DNA of 7,197 nt from contig JAQCER010000158.1 of assembly GCA_027618625.1 (NCBI GenBank), forward strand, positions 1 to 7,197, read 5' to 3'. Source of the DNA: Verrucomicrobiota bacterium. Its GTDB lineage: Bacteria; Verrucomicrobiota; Verrucomicrobiia; Verrucomicrobiales; DEV007. Of the stretch, positions 1-6,428 are shown piece after piece. The position numbers and the translations under genes were made by a program. The notes under the pieces were generated by a model that saw only the letters and a list, made by a program, of their open reading frames with translations, did no database searches and was not told the origin of the DNA. Each line of letters begins with the position of its first letter. The stretch's first letter is position 1.

Positions 1-2
1 AG

Positions 3-89
3 CCCCCCTTTGGGACTGGCCCTATCTACAATGGAGTCGGAAACAAAGACGAACGTGGGTTGAACACCTTTCGACGCCACGGCGACTAA
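3..89 (+). CDS. Possible 3' end of a plus-strand gene running in from the left edge
   Basis: This frame is open from the left edge to a TAA at 87-89, giving 28 residues that end in GLNTFRRHGD. Its amino-acid composition looks more protein-like than the other two plus frames: one of those is tryptophan- and arginine-rich, and the other stops at 63. If real, it converges on the DUF1501 gene with only five bases between the two stop codons. No domain can be recognised in so short a piece. Alternatively, positions 1-94 are simply the untranslated region downstream of the DUF1501 gene. I looked for a terminator hairpin here and found none that was convincing. Confidence 0.22.
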   Translation, partial: PPFGTGPIYNGVGNKDERGLNTFRRHGD

Positions 90-94
90 TCCTT

Positions 95-1450
95 TCAGGC
101 CAGAAAATTCAGAGGCTTGAATTCTGATGGGGCATCTTCCTCGGCAACCGTGTAACCGGGCATGGTTACATCGAGCGAAGCCCGTGAATCCCCGAAGTGG
201 TTCATGAAAATCTCGCCAAACACGGAGCGGAAATCGGTATTGCGAGCGAGGTAGCGCTCGCGCTTGCCGAACATTGCCCCGGGTTCCCAGGTTGTGGCAT
301 CACAATTGTAGACGCCGCCTTTGACGCCACCTCCTGCGACGAACATGGCGCTGGCTTCGGCGTGATCCGTGCCTTGGCTACCATTTTCCTCCGAGGTTCG
401 CCCAAACTCGGTCATGGTTACGATGATCACATCTTCCCACTGGTCGCGCAGGTCGCGAGCCAGTGCCTGGAACCCCTGAGCGAGATCTCCGAGAAGACCA
501 GCCTGATCATTCGCCTGACCGGAATGGGTGTCCCAGCCGCCATTATTGATGCCGATAACTTTGACGGGTGTGTTTTTCAAAAGCATCGCAGCTTCCTGCA
601 ACTTATCGCCGAACGATCCGTCGGGATAGACAGCGCCGTTCGCTGGAGAGTAGCCATTCGCGATCGCCTGTTGTACCGTGGCGATGCTGCCTCCCAGTGC
701 CCTGCCCGTATCGTGCATGCGATCGTGGTAGTTGCGACCTTTGAAAAGCGGACTGTCGCCGTAGAGCCCAAGGATCCCCTTGCCGTCGCCAGCCCCTTCC
801 TCTGAGGGTAGCGAACCAAGAAACTTCGTTTTCGATGCATCGCTTCCGAGGAAGCCGAACTCAGCGCTTTCGTTGAAGTTTGGAAAGGGCTTGGGGCCAC
901 GCAGGCTGAGGATCTCATTGGAAGAGATCGAAGCAGCCAGAAACGCATTGTTAGGGTCCTTAAGATCGTAGCACTGGGCGAGTCGACGATAGAACATGCC
1001 TTCCCGCAGTCGATCATCACCTGGGGAACCCACTTCCCAGTAATCCTGGCTGTCAAAGTGCGAGCGCGACTGATTGGCGTAACCAATCCTGTGAAGGACC
1101 GCAAGATTGCCCAAACCTTCAACACCGTTGAGCGCGGTGCTGTTGTAGAGTTCCATCAGCGGTGCCATCGCAGGGTTCAACTGCGCGAATCCATTGCCCA
1201 AATCGAGCGCGTCGGCCTCTGGAATAAACAGCGTTGGCCGGGTCTGCTGGTTGTAGTCCGCATCGCCCCGTGGAATCACAGTATTGATCCCGTCATTGCC
1301 GCCGCGCTGGAAGATGAAGATCAGCTTTTTGTTTTGATCTGGAGTTCCTGCATAGAGCTGGCGTTGCCACAGTGCCGGCTGAAACATTCCGAAACCATAG
1401 GCCCCGTAAGCAAGACTCGTGCGGAGAAAGTTGCGACGATTGAGATTCAT
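95..1450 (-). CDS. DUF1501 family Tat-exported protein (alkaline phosphatase/sulfatase-like fold)
   Basis: This 451-residue protein starts with a twin-arginine signal (NRRNFLR, residues 4-10, then a small-residue hydrophobic stretch), so it should be exported folded through the Tat system. Hallmarks of the DUF1501 family are visible in order: RGGNDGINTVIP (49-60), RPTL (71-74), RSHFDSQDYW (129-138), GGWDTH (304-309), TEFGRT (347-352) and the GTDH motif (360-363) followed by a GGxVKGGVY stretch. The Asp and His residues in the last three motifs are the likely metal ligands, by analogy with the alkaline phosphatase superfamily. Length is normal and the gene is intact. It lies 29 bases downstream of the DUF1800 gene in the same direction, the classic pairing for both families, and is the last gene of the operon. 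Its start is fixed by the Tat motif; no ribosome-binding site precedes it. The substrate of the family is unknown. Family assignment is secure, catalytic activity is not. Confidence 0.96.
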   Translation of the reverse strand: MNLNRRNFLRTSLAYGAYGFGMFQPALWQRQLYAGTPDQNKKLIFIFQRGGNDGINTVIPRGDADYNQQTRPTLFIPEADALDLGNGFAQLNPAMAPLMELYNSTALNGVEGLGNLAVLHRIGYANQSRSHFDSQDYWEVGSPGDDRLREGMFYRRLAQCYDLKDPNNAFLAASISSNEILSLRGPKPFPNFNESAEFGFLGSDASKTKFLGSLPSEEGAGDGKGILGLYGDSPLFKGRNYHDRMHDTGRALGGSIATVQQAIANGYSPANGAVYPDGSFGDKLQEAAMLLKNTPVKVIGINNGGWDTHSGQANDQAGLLGDLAQGFQALARDLRDQWEDVIIVTMTEFGRTSEENGSQGTDHAEASAMFVAGGGVKGGVYNCDATTWEPGAMFGKRERYLARNTDFRSVFGEIFMNHFGDSRASLDVTMPGYTVAEEDAPSEFKPLNFLA

Positions 1451-1479
1451 AGTGGTGTGGATTGAACCAGGGCTGAAGG

Positions 1480-4400
1480 TTATTGATACTGAAATTCCGG
1501 ACTTGCGAGGATTAGGGCGACGAGCTCACGCAGTCGATTCATCCGCGCGGCCTGCCCCAGATTATCGGCCATGCTCAGCGCGCCGTTATCGTTGGTGTTG
1601 GCATAGTTCATGAACACGGTTTTCCGTTGGTCCAGCATCTGCCCTTGGAACAGCGTGGTATTGAAAAATTCGATAACATCGTCAGCAGTGGACAACTGAT
1701 TTGCCGAAAGGAAAGTCTCTAGATCCCAGCTGGTTCCGGTATAGTCACCATCGCCGGCGACCGACTGCGAGAACTTCATCCGCTCCAGCAGCCCCTGGGT
1801 ATCCATCCAGTCGTAGCCGTATTCGGAATAGCCATCTGGATCATCACGTTCGAAGATCATCATGCCCAAGTCCTCGTTCCTGGCGTGCAGGACGTCGTCG
1901 CTTACATCCGCACCAATCGCACGCACTGCGCTATTGATGAACTCCACCGGAGTTTTTACTTTGTTCAGGTAATGCGCCTCTGACCAGAACGGGGTCGATT
2001 GCGTCTGCGGGTCGAGAATCGCATTGATTACCGTGCGGATGTTTCCTGCGGGAACGGTCGAATGCCATGCCTCGATTCCACGATTCGCCAGCTCCATCAA
2101 ATCGTCGGGTGCCACACCGTCGTGATACGTATCCAGGGTGATCTGATCGGAGACAAACCGATTGATGAGCTTGATGACAATGAACTCGCTGGTAGACGGG
2201 TGGGAAACCATCGCGTCGATGACGCCGATCGCGTCTTTGACTCCGTCCGCCGCATCGCGTCCTTCGGGAATGACAATTTCGTAGGCGGTTCCTTCAAAGA
2301 GCACTTTCTTGCTGGTGTCGTGTTCACCTGGATCAAAGCGAAAGGTCCACAGGCCGCCTGGATCGGTGACTTCGATACTCTGGGGCGTATAGTTCAGCTT
2401 CACGATGCGTGGCAGGAGCGAAAGGTCACTGCTGTCGAGGCTCGAGTTGTGGGCCTGGATCGCAAGGACGTTGTTGCCTGCGACCAGCAAACCGGCGTGA
2501 TCTCGCAACTGGATGGTCGCATTCGCCTCAGTCGCTTCATGGCCGCTGTCGGCAGTGGAATCGAATGCCGGCGGCGTGCCAGCGTCTCCCATGTTGAAGC
2601 GACCGATTTCGGTTCCGTTCAGATACGCCACAAATCCATCGTCGTAGCCCACGTCCAGCACGGCGTTCGTGAGATCTCCAGCGATTGTAAAATTGCGCCG
2701 CAGGTATACGGACGTGTAGTTGTTACGCATGTCGCTGAGAGTGGTCGCGTCATCTCCATCAGCGTAGCCGATTCCAGTGGAACCGGCAGACCAGCTGGAA
2801 TCGTCGAAGCCAGGAAGTGTCCAGTCGGCAGTAGCAATGCCGTCCTGCCCGGGAGCGGGCTCTGATCGGCCCTTGAAGGTACGCCATCCCGGCCCGAGAT
2901 CGAGGAGGACTTCCTCGCTGGCGATTTCCACGCTCGGTGTGAGTTCAGGATCACGGGCAGATGCGGGAAAGCTCTTGGCGAAGGCCGGGTTCACTTTCTT
3001 GATCGACCAGCCAGTAAAGCATTTCGCCAACTGCTCGATGTCGGTCTGCGTGTAACGATTGTCTACGCCGAATGCATACAGTTCCAGGATCTCTCGCGCG
3101 TAGTTTTCGTTCGGCTCGCCTGCCAGGTTCAACACGTTGTCGAGGTAGATCAACATGGCGGGGCTAGTGGCGCTGTAGAGCAACAGGTCGCCGAAATTTC
3201 CGAGCCCGTTCTTGTAAAAGAAGTCGTATTCCTGCCACTCCATGCGGGCCACCTCGATGTCGATTTGATCGTAGATGCGCGATTGATCGGCATCGCTCAT
3301 GTCGCGAATGTCATCGTATTCATCGATGTCGCGGACGAACTCCACCAGCTTGTCATAGTCCGTGGTAAAGTGATTTTCCCAGAACTCGCCGAGAATGGCC
3401 TGCAGCTGATTTTGGCCATAGATGCCGCGCAAGTGAATCAGTTCTTGAAGTTCACTCACACCTCGGATGGCTTTGTAAGGAGTCGCTGGTGCGGAGACCA
3501 ACGCCAGATCCATGGATAGGTCAGAGCTGGTGTAGTTGGCATTGTGCATTTGAATCGCCAGCACGTTTGCACCTTCCTCCAGCAGTGGCAAATGCGCCGA
3601 CAAGTCGAATGAGTCGGGCGCGTCATCGTTATCGATATTGCCTCTGGATGCTACTGCGGTTCTGTTATAGCGTGGAGGATTGCCGGCGAGATTCTCCCGG
3701 GCAATCTCGGTTCCGTTGAGGTAAGCAACGAAGCCATCATCGTATCGCCCGGTGAGAACCAGATTTTCGATGCTCGAAACGTCGGCCACCTCGAACACTT
3801 TGCGCACATAGACTGATAGATAACCATTGTTATCTCCCTCGCGGCGCATGTCATCCAGCACGGTGGCATCATCGTCATTCCCGTAACCAATTCCGGAAAT
3901 ACCGCTCTCCCAACTGGAGTCATCGAAAATCGGGGTGTTCCAGTTTATCGGTGGCTCCGATGTTCCCTTGAAATACTTCCAGCTGTCGCCCGTTCCCACG
4001 ACTTGCGTTCCGGTGCCAGGAAGGTAATCGAAGTAGAGCGGCGATGTTTTGAGCTGCAATGCAAGATTTCCTGTCTCGTCTGGATCGGCGGGAGCGAGCT
4101 GTTCCTGAATATATGCAGAAGCACCAACGCTCAGAACATGCCTGAGATCTGCGGCACTGGCGCCATAGGCGATGCGATTGAGCACATGCCCGGCCTGTTG
4201 GATGGGTGTTAAGGTGCTGCCACCGCCATCATCAGGGAGGAACTCAACATCCATGACCAGCGGTCCGGACTCGCGGGCAGGTGGCACCTCCTGCGATGCG
4301 CCAACGCGCACTCGCATCATGGTAAAGTTTTGAGGATCCTTGAGGGCAAATGTCACCAGCGAGGAACGTCCATCGATCGGCCCGGAAATCAGCGGTGCCC

Positions 4401-4611
4401 AATTCGCGGTTTCACCGGGATCCAATGCCTCCAGCAAAGCGAACGAATAGCCGCGCGGAACGGTGGCGGTTACTTTGAGCAGTCCACTTTGCTGGTATCC
4501 AACATCCGTGATGGTCGGCAGCCCGCTCTGAGCTTGCGCCAGGCATGGCATTGCAGCAGCGATCGCCAAGACGTAGAAGAGAGCGGTTCGAATAGCAAGA
4601 TAAGGTTTCAT
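1480..4611 (-). CDS. Large secreted DUF1800 protein with two inserted jelly-roll domains
   Basis: This 1043-residue protein opens with a Sec signal peptide (residues 1-27, cleavage probably after AQA). A beta-rich module of roughly 30-105 contains a W and an FTMMRVRVG end. DUF1800 proper begins at GHVLNRIAYGASAADL (141-156), continues at FWENHF (410-415), SPAMLIYLDN (483-492), NENYAREILEL (501-511) and CFTGWS (531-536), and resumes at WTFRFDPGEHD (755-765), HPSTSEFIVIKLINRFV (804-820) and ILASPEFQYQ at the C-terminus. Two related domains of about 170 residues interrupt it, at about 208-374 and 572-741. Many DUF1800 proteins are about half this length, so the inserts and N-terminal module account for the extra size. 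The gene follows the DNRLRE gene by 45 bases and precedes the DUF1501 gene by 29, which supports one transcript. The start is set by the signal peptide; the preceding CTGTCCT is not a ribosome-binding site. The biochemical function of DUF1800 is unknown. Confidence 0.96.
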   Translation of the reverse strand: MKPYLAIRTALFYVLAIAAAMPCLAQAQSGLPTITDVGYQQSGLLKVTATVPRGYSFALLEALDPGETANWAPLISGPIDGRSSLVTFALKDPQNFTMMRVRVGASQEVPPARESGPLVMDVEFLPDDGGGSTLTPIQQAGHVLNRIAYGASAADLRHVLSVGASAYIQEQLAPADPDETGNLALQLKTSPLYFDYLPGTGTQVVGTGDSWKYFKGTSEPPINWNTPIFDDSSWESGISGIGYGNDDDATVLDDMRREGDNNGYLSVYVRKVFEVADVSSIENLVLTGRYDDGFVAYLNGTEIARENLAGNPPRYNRTAVASRGNIDNDDAPDSFDLSAHLPLLEEGANVLAIQMHNANYTSSDLSMDLALVSAPATPYKAIRGVSELQELIHLRGIYGQNQLQAILGEFWENHFTTDYDKLVEFVRDIDEYDDIRDMSDADQSRIYDQIDIEVARMEWQEYDFFYKNGLGNFGDLLLYSATSPAMLIYLDNVLNLAGEPNENYAREILELYAFGVDNRYTQTDIEQLAKCFTGWSIKKVNPAFAKSFPASARDPELTPSVEIASEEVLLDLGPGWRTFKGRSEPAPGQDGIATADWTLPGFDDSSWSAGSTGIGYADGDDATTLSDMRNNYTSVYLRRNFTIAGDLTNAVLDVGYDDGFVAYLNGTEIGRFNMGDAGTPPAFDSTADSGHEATEANATIQLRDHAGLLVAGNNVLAIQAHNSSLDSSDLSLLPRIVKLNYTPQSIEVTDPGGLWTFRFDPGEHDTSKKVLFEGTAYEIVIPEGRDAADGVKDAIGVIDAMVSHPSTSEFIVIKLINRFVSDQITLDTYHDGVAPDDLMELANRGIEAWHSTVPAGNIRTVINAILDPQTQSTPFWSEAHYLNKVKTPVEFINSAVRAIGADVSDDVLHARNEDLGMMIFERDDPDGYSEYGYDWMDTQGLLERMKFSQSVAGDGDYTGTSWDLETFLSANQLSTADDVIEFFNTTLFQGQMLDQRKTVFMNYANTNDNGALSMADNLGQAARMNRLRELVALILASPEFQYQ
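2389..2898 (-). other. Jelly-roll/galactose-binding-like domain, copy 2, inserted in DUF1800
   Basis: This segment encodes residues about 572-741 of the DUF1800 protein. It repeats the architecture of copy 1: WRTFKGRSEP, FDDSSW, GIGYADGDDATTLSDM, SVYLRRNF, YDDGFVAYLNGTEI (656-669) and NVLAIQAHN. It interrupts DUF1800 between FTGWS and the WTFRFDPGEHD segment, which normally follow each other closely. The 14-residue YDDG-to-EI stretch is identical in both copies, while the DNA encoding it differs at about nine of 42 positions. This indicates an old duplication or two independent acquisitions, held together by selection on the protein. Confidence 0.82.
3490..3990 (-). other. Jelly-roll/galactose-binding-like domain, copy 1, inserted in DUF1800
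   Basis: This segment encodes residues about 208-374 of the DUF1800 protein. It has the pattern WKYFKGTSEP, FDDSSW, GIGYG, DDATVLDDM, YVRKVF, YDDGFVAYLNGTEI (290-303) and NVLAIQMHN. That order is typical of beta-sandwich carbohydrate-binding-like modules in large secreted proteins of Verrucomicrobiota and Planctomycetota. It sits between the first DUF1800 helical segment (HVLNRIAYG) and the FWENHF core. Domain limits are approximate, and ligand binding is inferred from the family type. Confidence 0.82.
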
Positions 4612-4612
4612 A

Positions 4613-4639
4613 GGACAGGATGGACAACATGGACAACAG
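4613..4639 (+). repeat. Three 9-bp tandem units in the DNRLRE-DUF1800 gap
   Basis: Read on the plus strand, the units are GGACAGGAT (4613-4621), GGACAACAT (4622-4630) and GGACAACAG (4631-4639), followed by a degenerate GGTCAG. They lie directly upstream of the DUF1800 start codon, where a ribosome-binding site would be expected. On the coding strand this reads as pyrimidine-rich TTGTCCAT-type units and offers no Shine-Dalgarno sequence. It also contains an out-of-frame ATG upstream of the real start. The function is unknown. Confidence 0.7.
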
Positions 4640-4656
4640 GGTCAGTTTCGCCAAAA

Positions 4657-5601
4657 TCAGTTAATTCCAGATGAATCGGAGGCGGAAACCCGATAGTAGA
4701 CACCAGTTGCGGGCGCAGGATCAGGATCAGGCACCTCTGCAATTTGATCCGTTTCCAGACTCGCCACGACTGCAAGGAGCTTCCAATCGGACAGATCGTA
4801 CGATCGGAACACCTCGTATGCCACGCCCGATTGCGCGGCGAACCGCACCGCAGGCGAGTCCGGCAAGCCGACAAGTGACAAGTCTGGAAGATCCAAAGCA
4901 GGTGTCGGCTCCAGAGTGAACCCAATCTCAAGAACGGGAGGAGTCGTCCGGTGCTCGCGCGTAGCCCATCGCCGCGCAGTTTTCGCTTTTTCCTCCGATT
5001 GCGAAGCCAGCAGCCAGCCGAAGTTCGATTCTGGCGCGGAGAATGCGGACCGGAGATCTGCCAGCCCTACTTCGTTGAACTCGAAAACGTAGGCACCATC
5101 CCCGAGAATTGCTCGCTCAGCGGAGGGTGCCGATGCAAAGTCAGAGCCAAAGGCACCGCCTGGTTCCTTCCATGACTGGTCGGGATGAAAGCGCGATTCC
5201 CATGTTGACTCACCAGCGTCTGCCGCAGCCCCGCCGGGATTGTCGCCCCGTTTGTCGCCCTCACCCCAGTCGACGAGCACGCGGTAAAGGCCGAATGTCG
5301 AGTTTTGCTGTCCACTTGGTGACTGCACTACATCCATTTTCAGTCGTGCATCAGTGATCACCGCCCCTGCGGGCAGCGCCGCAACGATGTCAAATCGATA
5401 AAGCGCACGGCTCCGGGTTTCCCCTACCTGGCCCCCAAGCGTGCCCGACGGTACGTCCCTTTGGCCACCAAAATTGTACGATGGATCAAGCTCGAAAAGG
5501 CAGGTGTCAGCGCTCGGATTCAAGGAAACAGCCCCCCCCTGAGCCATCGTTGCGGCACAAACGCAGAGGGTCGGCAGTAGGTTCTGGAGGCGCAAAATCA
5601 T
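4657..5601 (-). CDS. Secreted DNRLRE-domain protein
   Basis: This 314-residue protein has a short Sec signal peptide (MILRLQ, then a hydrophobic run to about residue 20, with cleavage near AQGGA). Residues about 28-228 match the DNRLRE domain of bacterial surface and carbohydrate-associated proteins: ADTCLFE...YNFGGQ (31-47), RSRALYRFDI (63-72), LPAGAVITDARLKM (76-89), LYRVLVDWGEGD (105-116) and a closing RRWATREH...PPVLEIGF. Residues about 250-306 form a small extra module with AYEVFRSYDLSDWKLL and a VYYRV end, a pattern common near the ends of exported proteins in this group. No lipobox, sortase or PEP-CTERM anchor is visible. It is the first gene of the three-gene operon. The start is firm: the upstream frame meets a TAA within seven codons with no other usable start, and a promoter sits just before the ATG. 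The family call is good; the role is inferred to be structural or binding. Confidence 0.88.
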   Translation of the reverse strand: MILRLQNLLPTLCVCAATMAQGGAVSLNPSADTCLFELDPSYNFGGQRDVPSGTLGGQVGETRSRALYRFDIVAALPAGAVITDARLKMDVVQSPSGQQNSTFGLYRVLVDWGEGDKRGDNPGGAAADAGESTWESRFHPDQSWKEPGGAFGSDFASAPSAERAILGDGAYVFEFNEVGLADLRSAFSAPESNFGWLLASQSEEKAKTARRWATREHRTTPPVLEIGFTLEPTPALDLPDLSLVGLPDSPAVRFAAQSGVAYEVFRSYDLSDWKLLAVVASLETDQIAEVPDPDPAPATGVYYRVSASDSSGIN

Positions 5602-5606
5602 CGTAA

Positions 5607-5634
5607 AATCTACAGCTTAACCGTTGGTTGTCAA
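5607..5634 (-). promoter_or_regulatory. Housekeeping-type promoter of the three-gene operon, likely leaderless
   Basis: On the minus strand a perfect TTGACA (5634-5629) is separated by 16 bases from TAGATT (5612-5607), which matches four of six consensus -10 bases. The -10 box ends five bases before the ATG at 5601, so transcription would start at or next to the A of the start codon. The mRNA would then have almost no 5' leader. This agrees with the absence of a ribosome-binding site. The position is seen in the sequence; its activity is inferred. Confidence 0.55.
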
Positions 5635-5772
5635 ATGAGTGCGAGCGGTGCGAATCAGCGAACAATCGCGGAACTAAGTTTCCTAATTGAGACAGTAGGC
5701 CAATTTTCGGAGTCGACTCTGGCATTGGGCGCGCTGTATCTCAACTCTCCGGCCCGAAGCATCGGTAACTGA
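5635..5772 (+). CDS. Possible 45-residue ORF upstream of the sigma factor
   Basis: An ATG at 5635 opens a 45-codon frame that ends with TGA at 5770-5772, 16 bases before the sigma-factor start. The product begins MSASGANQRTIAEL and ends NSPARSIGN, with a moderately hydrophobic middle. There is no recognisable family, no ribosome-binding site, and third-position GC is neutral (about 25 of 45). It fills the space where the sigma-factor promoter should lie and starts next to the divergent -35 box. A chance ORF is the more likely explanation; a leader or small regulatory peptide is possible. Confidence 0.2.
   Translation: MSASGANQRTIAELSFLIETVGQFSESTLALGALYLNSPARSIGN
5710..5719. promoter_or_regulatory. 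10-bp perfect palindrome in the divergent intergenic region
   Basis: GAGTCGACTC is a perfect palindrome about 70 bases upstream of the sigma-factor start. A weaker dyad (AACT-A-AGTT, 5672-5680) lies about 30 bases further upstream. Either could be an operator, but ten bases can occur by chance, and no regulator gene is present to pair it with. Confidence 0.22.
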
Positions 5773-5785
5773 AAGCCGACTTTCA
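5770..5785 (+). promoter_or_regulatory. 6-bp hairpin immediately before the sigma-factor start codon
   Basis: TGAAAG (5770-5775), loop CCGA (5776-5779) and CTTTCA (5780-5785) form a perfect 6-bp stem with a four-base loop. It ends three bases before the ATG at 5789. The only purine-rich segment that could serve as a ribosome-binding site, GAAAG, lies inside the left arm. Folding could therefore limit translation initiation of the sigma factor. The structure is seen; the effect is inferred. Confidence 0.4.
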
Positions 5786-5788
5786 CCC

Positions 5789-6427
5789 ATGCCCGAAGAC
5801 CGCGAACGCAACTCATTCCGCCACGTTGAGGACAAGGAAGTCCTCAACGAGAAGAGTATTGAGTTGATGGTGCGCGTCGCCGAGGGCGATGCCGAGGCCT
5901 TCGGCGTTCTGGTGGGACTTCACCAGCACGCTGTGATCGGAACATGCGCAAAAATGCTTGGCAATATTGATGATGCACACGATCTGGCGCAGCAGGTTTT
6001 CCTGCGCGTTTGGAAGTCCGCTCCGCGATACCAGCCAACTGCCCGATTCACCACCTGGCTGTTCACGATCACGCGCAATCTTGTTTTCAACCACACCCGC
6101 AGTGCCGGTCGCGCGAGCTTCGTATCGATCGATGCTGAGGGCGACGGAGAGAACGAGGCCAGCCGCCAGGTTAACGAAGCTGCCAGCACAACGACACCCA
6201 GCGACGATGCCCTGGAGCTGGAACTGATCGGAGCCATCGATGAAGCGATCCAGCGCCTGCCCGAAAGTCAGCGCCTCGCCGTCATTCTTCGCCGCTATGA
6301 GGACATGACATATGAAGAGATCGCAGAGACTATGGACTCGTCAGTGTCTGCGATTAAGAGCCTGCTGTTCCGCGCCCGCGCGCAATTGCGGGAAGAGCTG
6401 GCCCCTTATCTCAGCGGCGAGCCGTGA
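5789..6427 (+). CDS. ECF-type RNA polymerase sigma factor (sigma-70 family)
   Basis: This 212-residue protein should direct RNA polymerase to a specific set of promoters. Region 2 spans about 24-105: IELMVRVAEGDAEAF (24-38), DDAHDLAQQVFLRVWKSAPRY (61-81) for core binding, and TARFTTWLFTITRNLVFNHTR (84-104) for -10 recognition. A polar linker of about 108-145 follows. Region 4 spans about 147-202, with AIQRLPESQRLAVILRRYEDM and the helix-turn-helix MTYEEIAETMDSSVSAIKSL for -35 recognition. There is no region 1 or 3 and no C-terminal extension, so it is a plain ECF factor. It is divergent from the exported-protein operon. No anti-sigma gene follows, since the next gene converges. The start is not supported by a ribosome-binding site; an internal ATG at residue 27 would cut into region 2 and is unlikely. 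The regulon is unknown. Confidence 0.96.
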   Translation: MPEDRERNSFRHVEDKEVLNEKSIELMVRVAEGDAEAFGVLVGLHQHAVIGTCAKMLGNIDDAHDLAQQVFLRVWKSAPRYQPTARFTTWLFTITRNLVFNHTRSAGRASFVSIDAEGDGENEASRQVNEAASTTTPSDDALELELIGAIDEAIQRLPESQRLAVILRRYEDMTYEEIAETMDSSVSAIKSLLFRARAQLREELAPYLSGEP

Positions 6428-6428
6428 G

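Noticed and set aside
67..90. GC-rich GACGCCACGGCGAC segment as a terminator after the DUF1501 gene
   Set aside because: The self-complementary parts leave a loop of only two bases or a three-base stem, and no T-run follows on the minus strand.
197..805. 202-residue plus-strand open frame antisense to the DUF1501 gene
   Set aside because: It lies wholly opposite a well-supported DUF1501 gene, its product matches no motif I know, and it arises from codon bias of the real gene.
577..1125. 182-residue minus-strand open frame overlapping the DUF1501 gene in another frame
   Set aside because: The conserved DUF1501 motifs are all in the other frame; this one is arginine/serine-rich shadow sequence.
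1999..2865. 288-residue plus-strand open frame antisense to the DUF1800 gene
   Set aside because: Despite its length, it is the complement of conserved DUF1800 and jelly-roll coding sequence, and its product has no domain-like pattern.
2389..3990. Mobile element or recent segmental duplication as the source of the two DUF1800 inserts
   Set aside because: No inverted repeats or target duplications were noticed at the borders. Even the most conserved 42-base stretch differs at about nine positions, so the copies are not recent.
5670..5700. GGAACT (5670-5675) as an ECF-type -35 element for sigma-factor autoregulation
   Set aside because: No matching -10 element is seen 15-18 bases downstream, and a six-base match alone is not informative.
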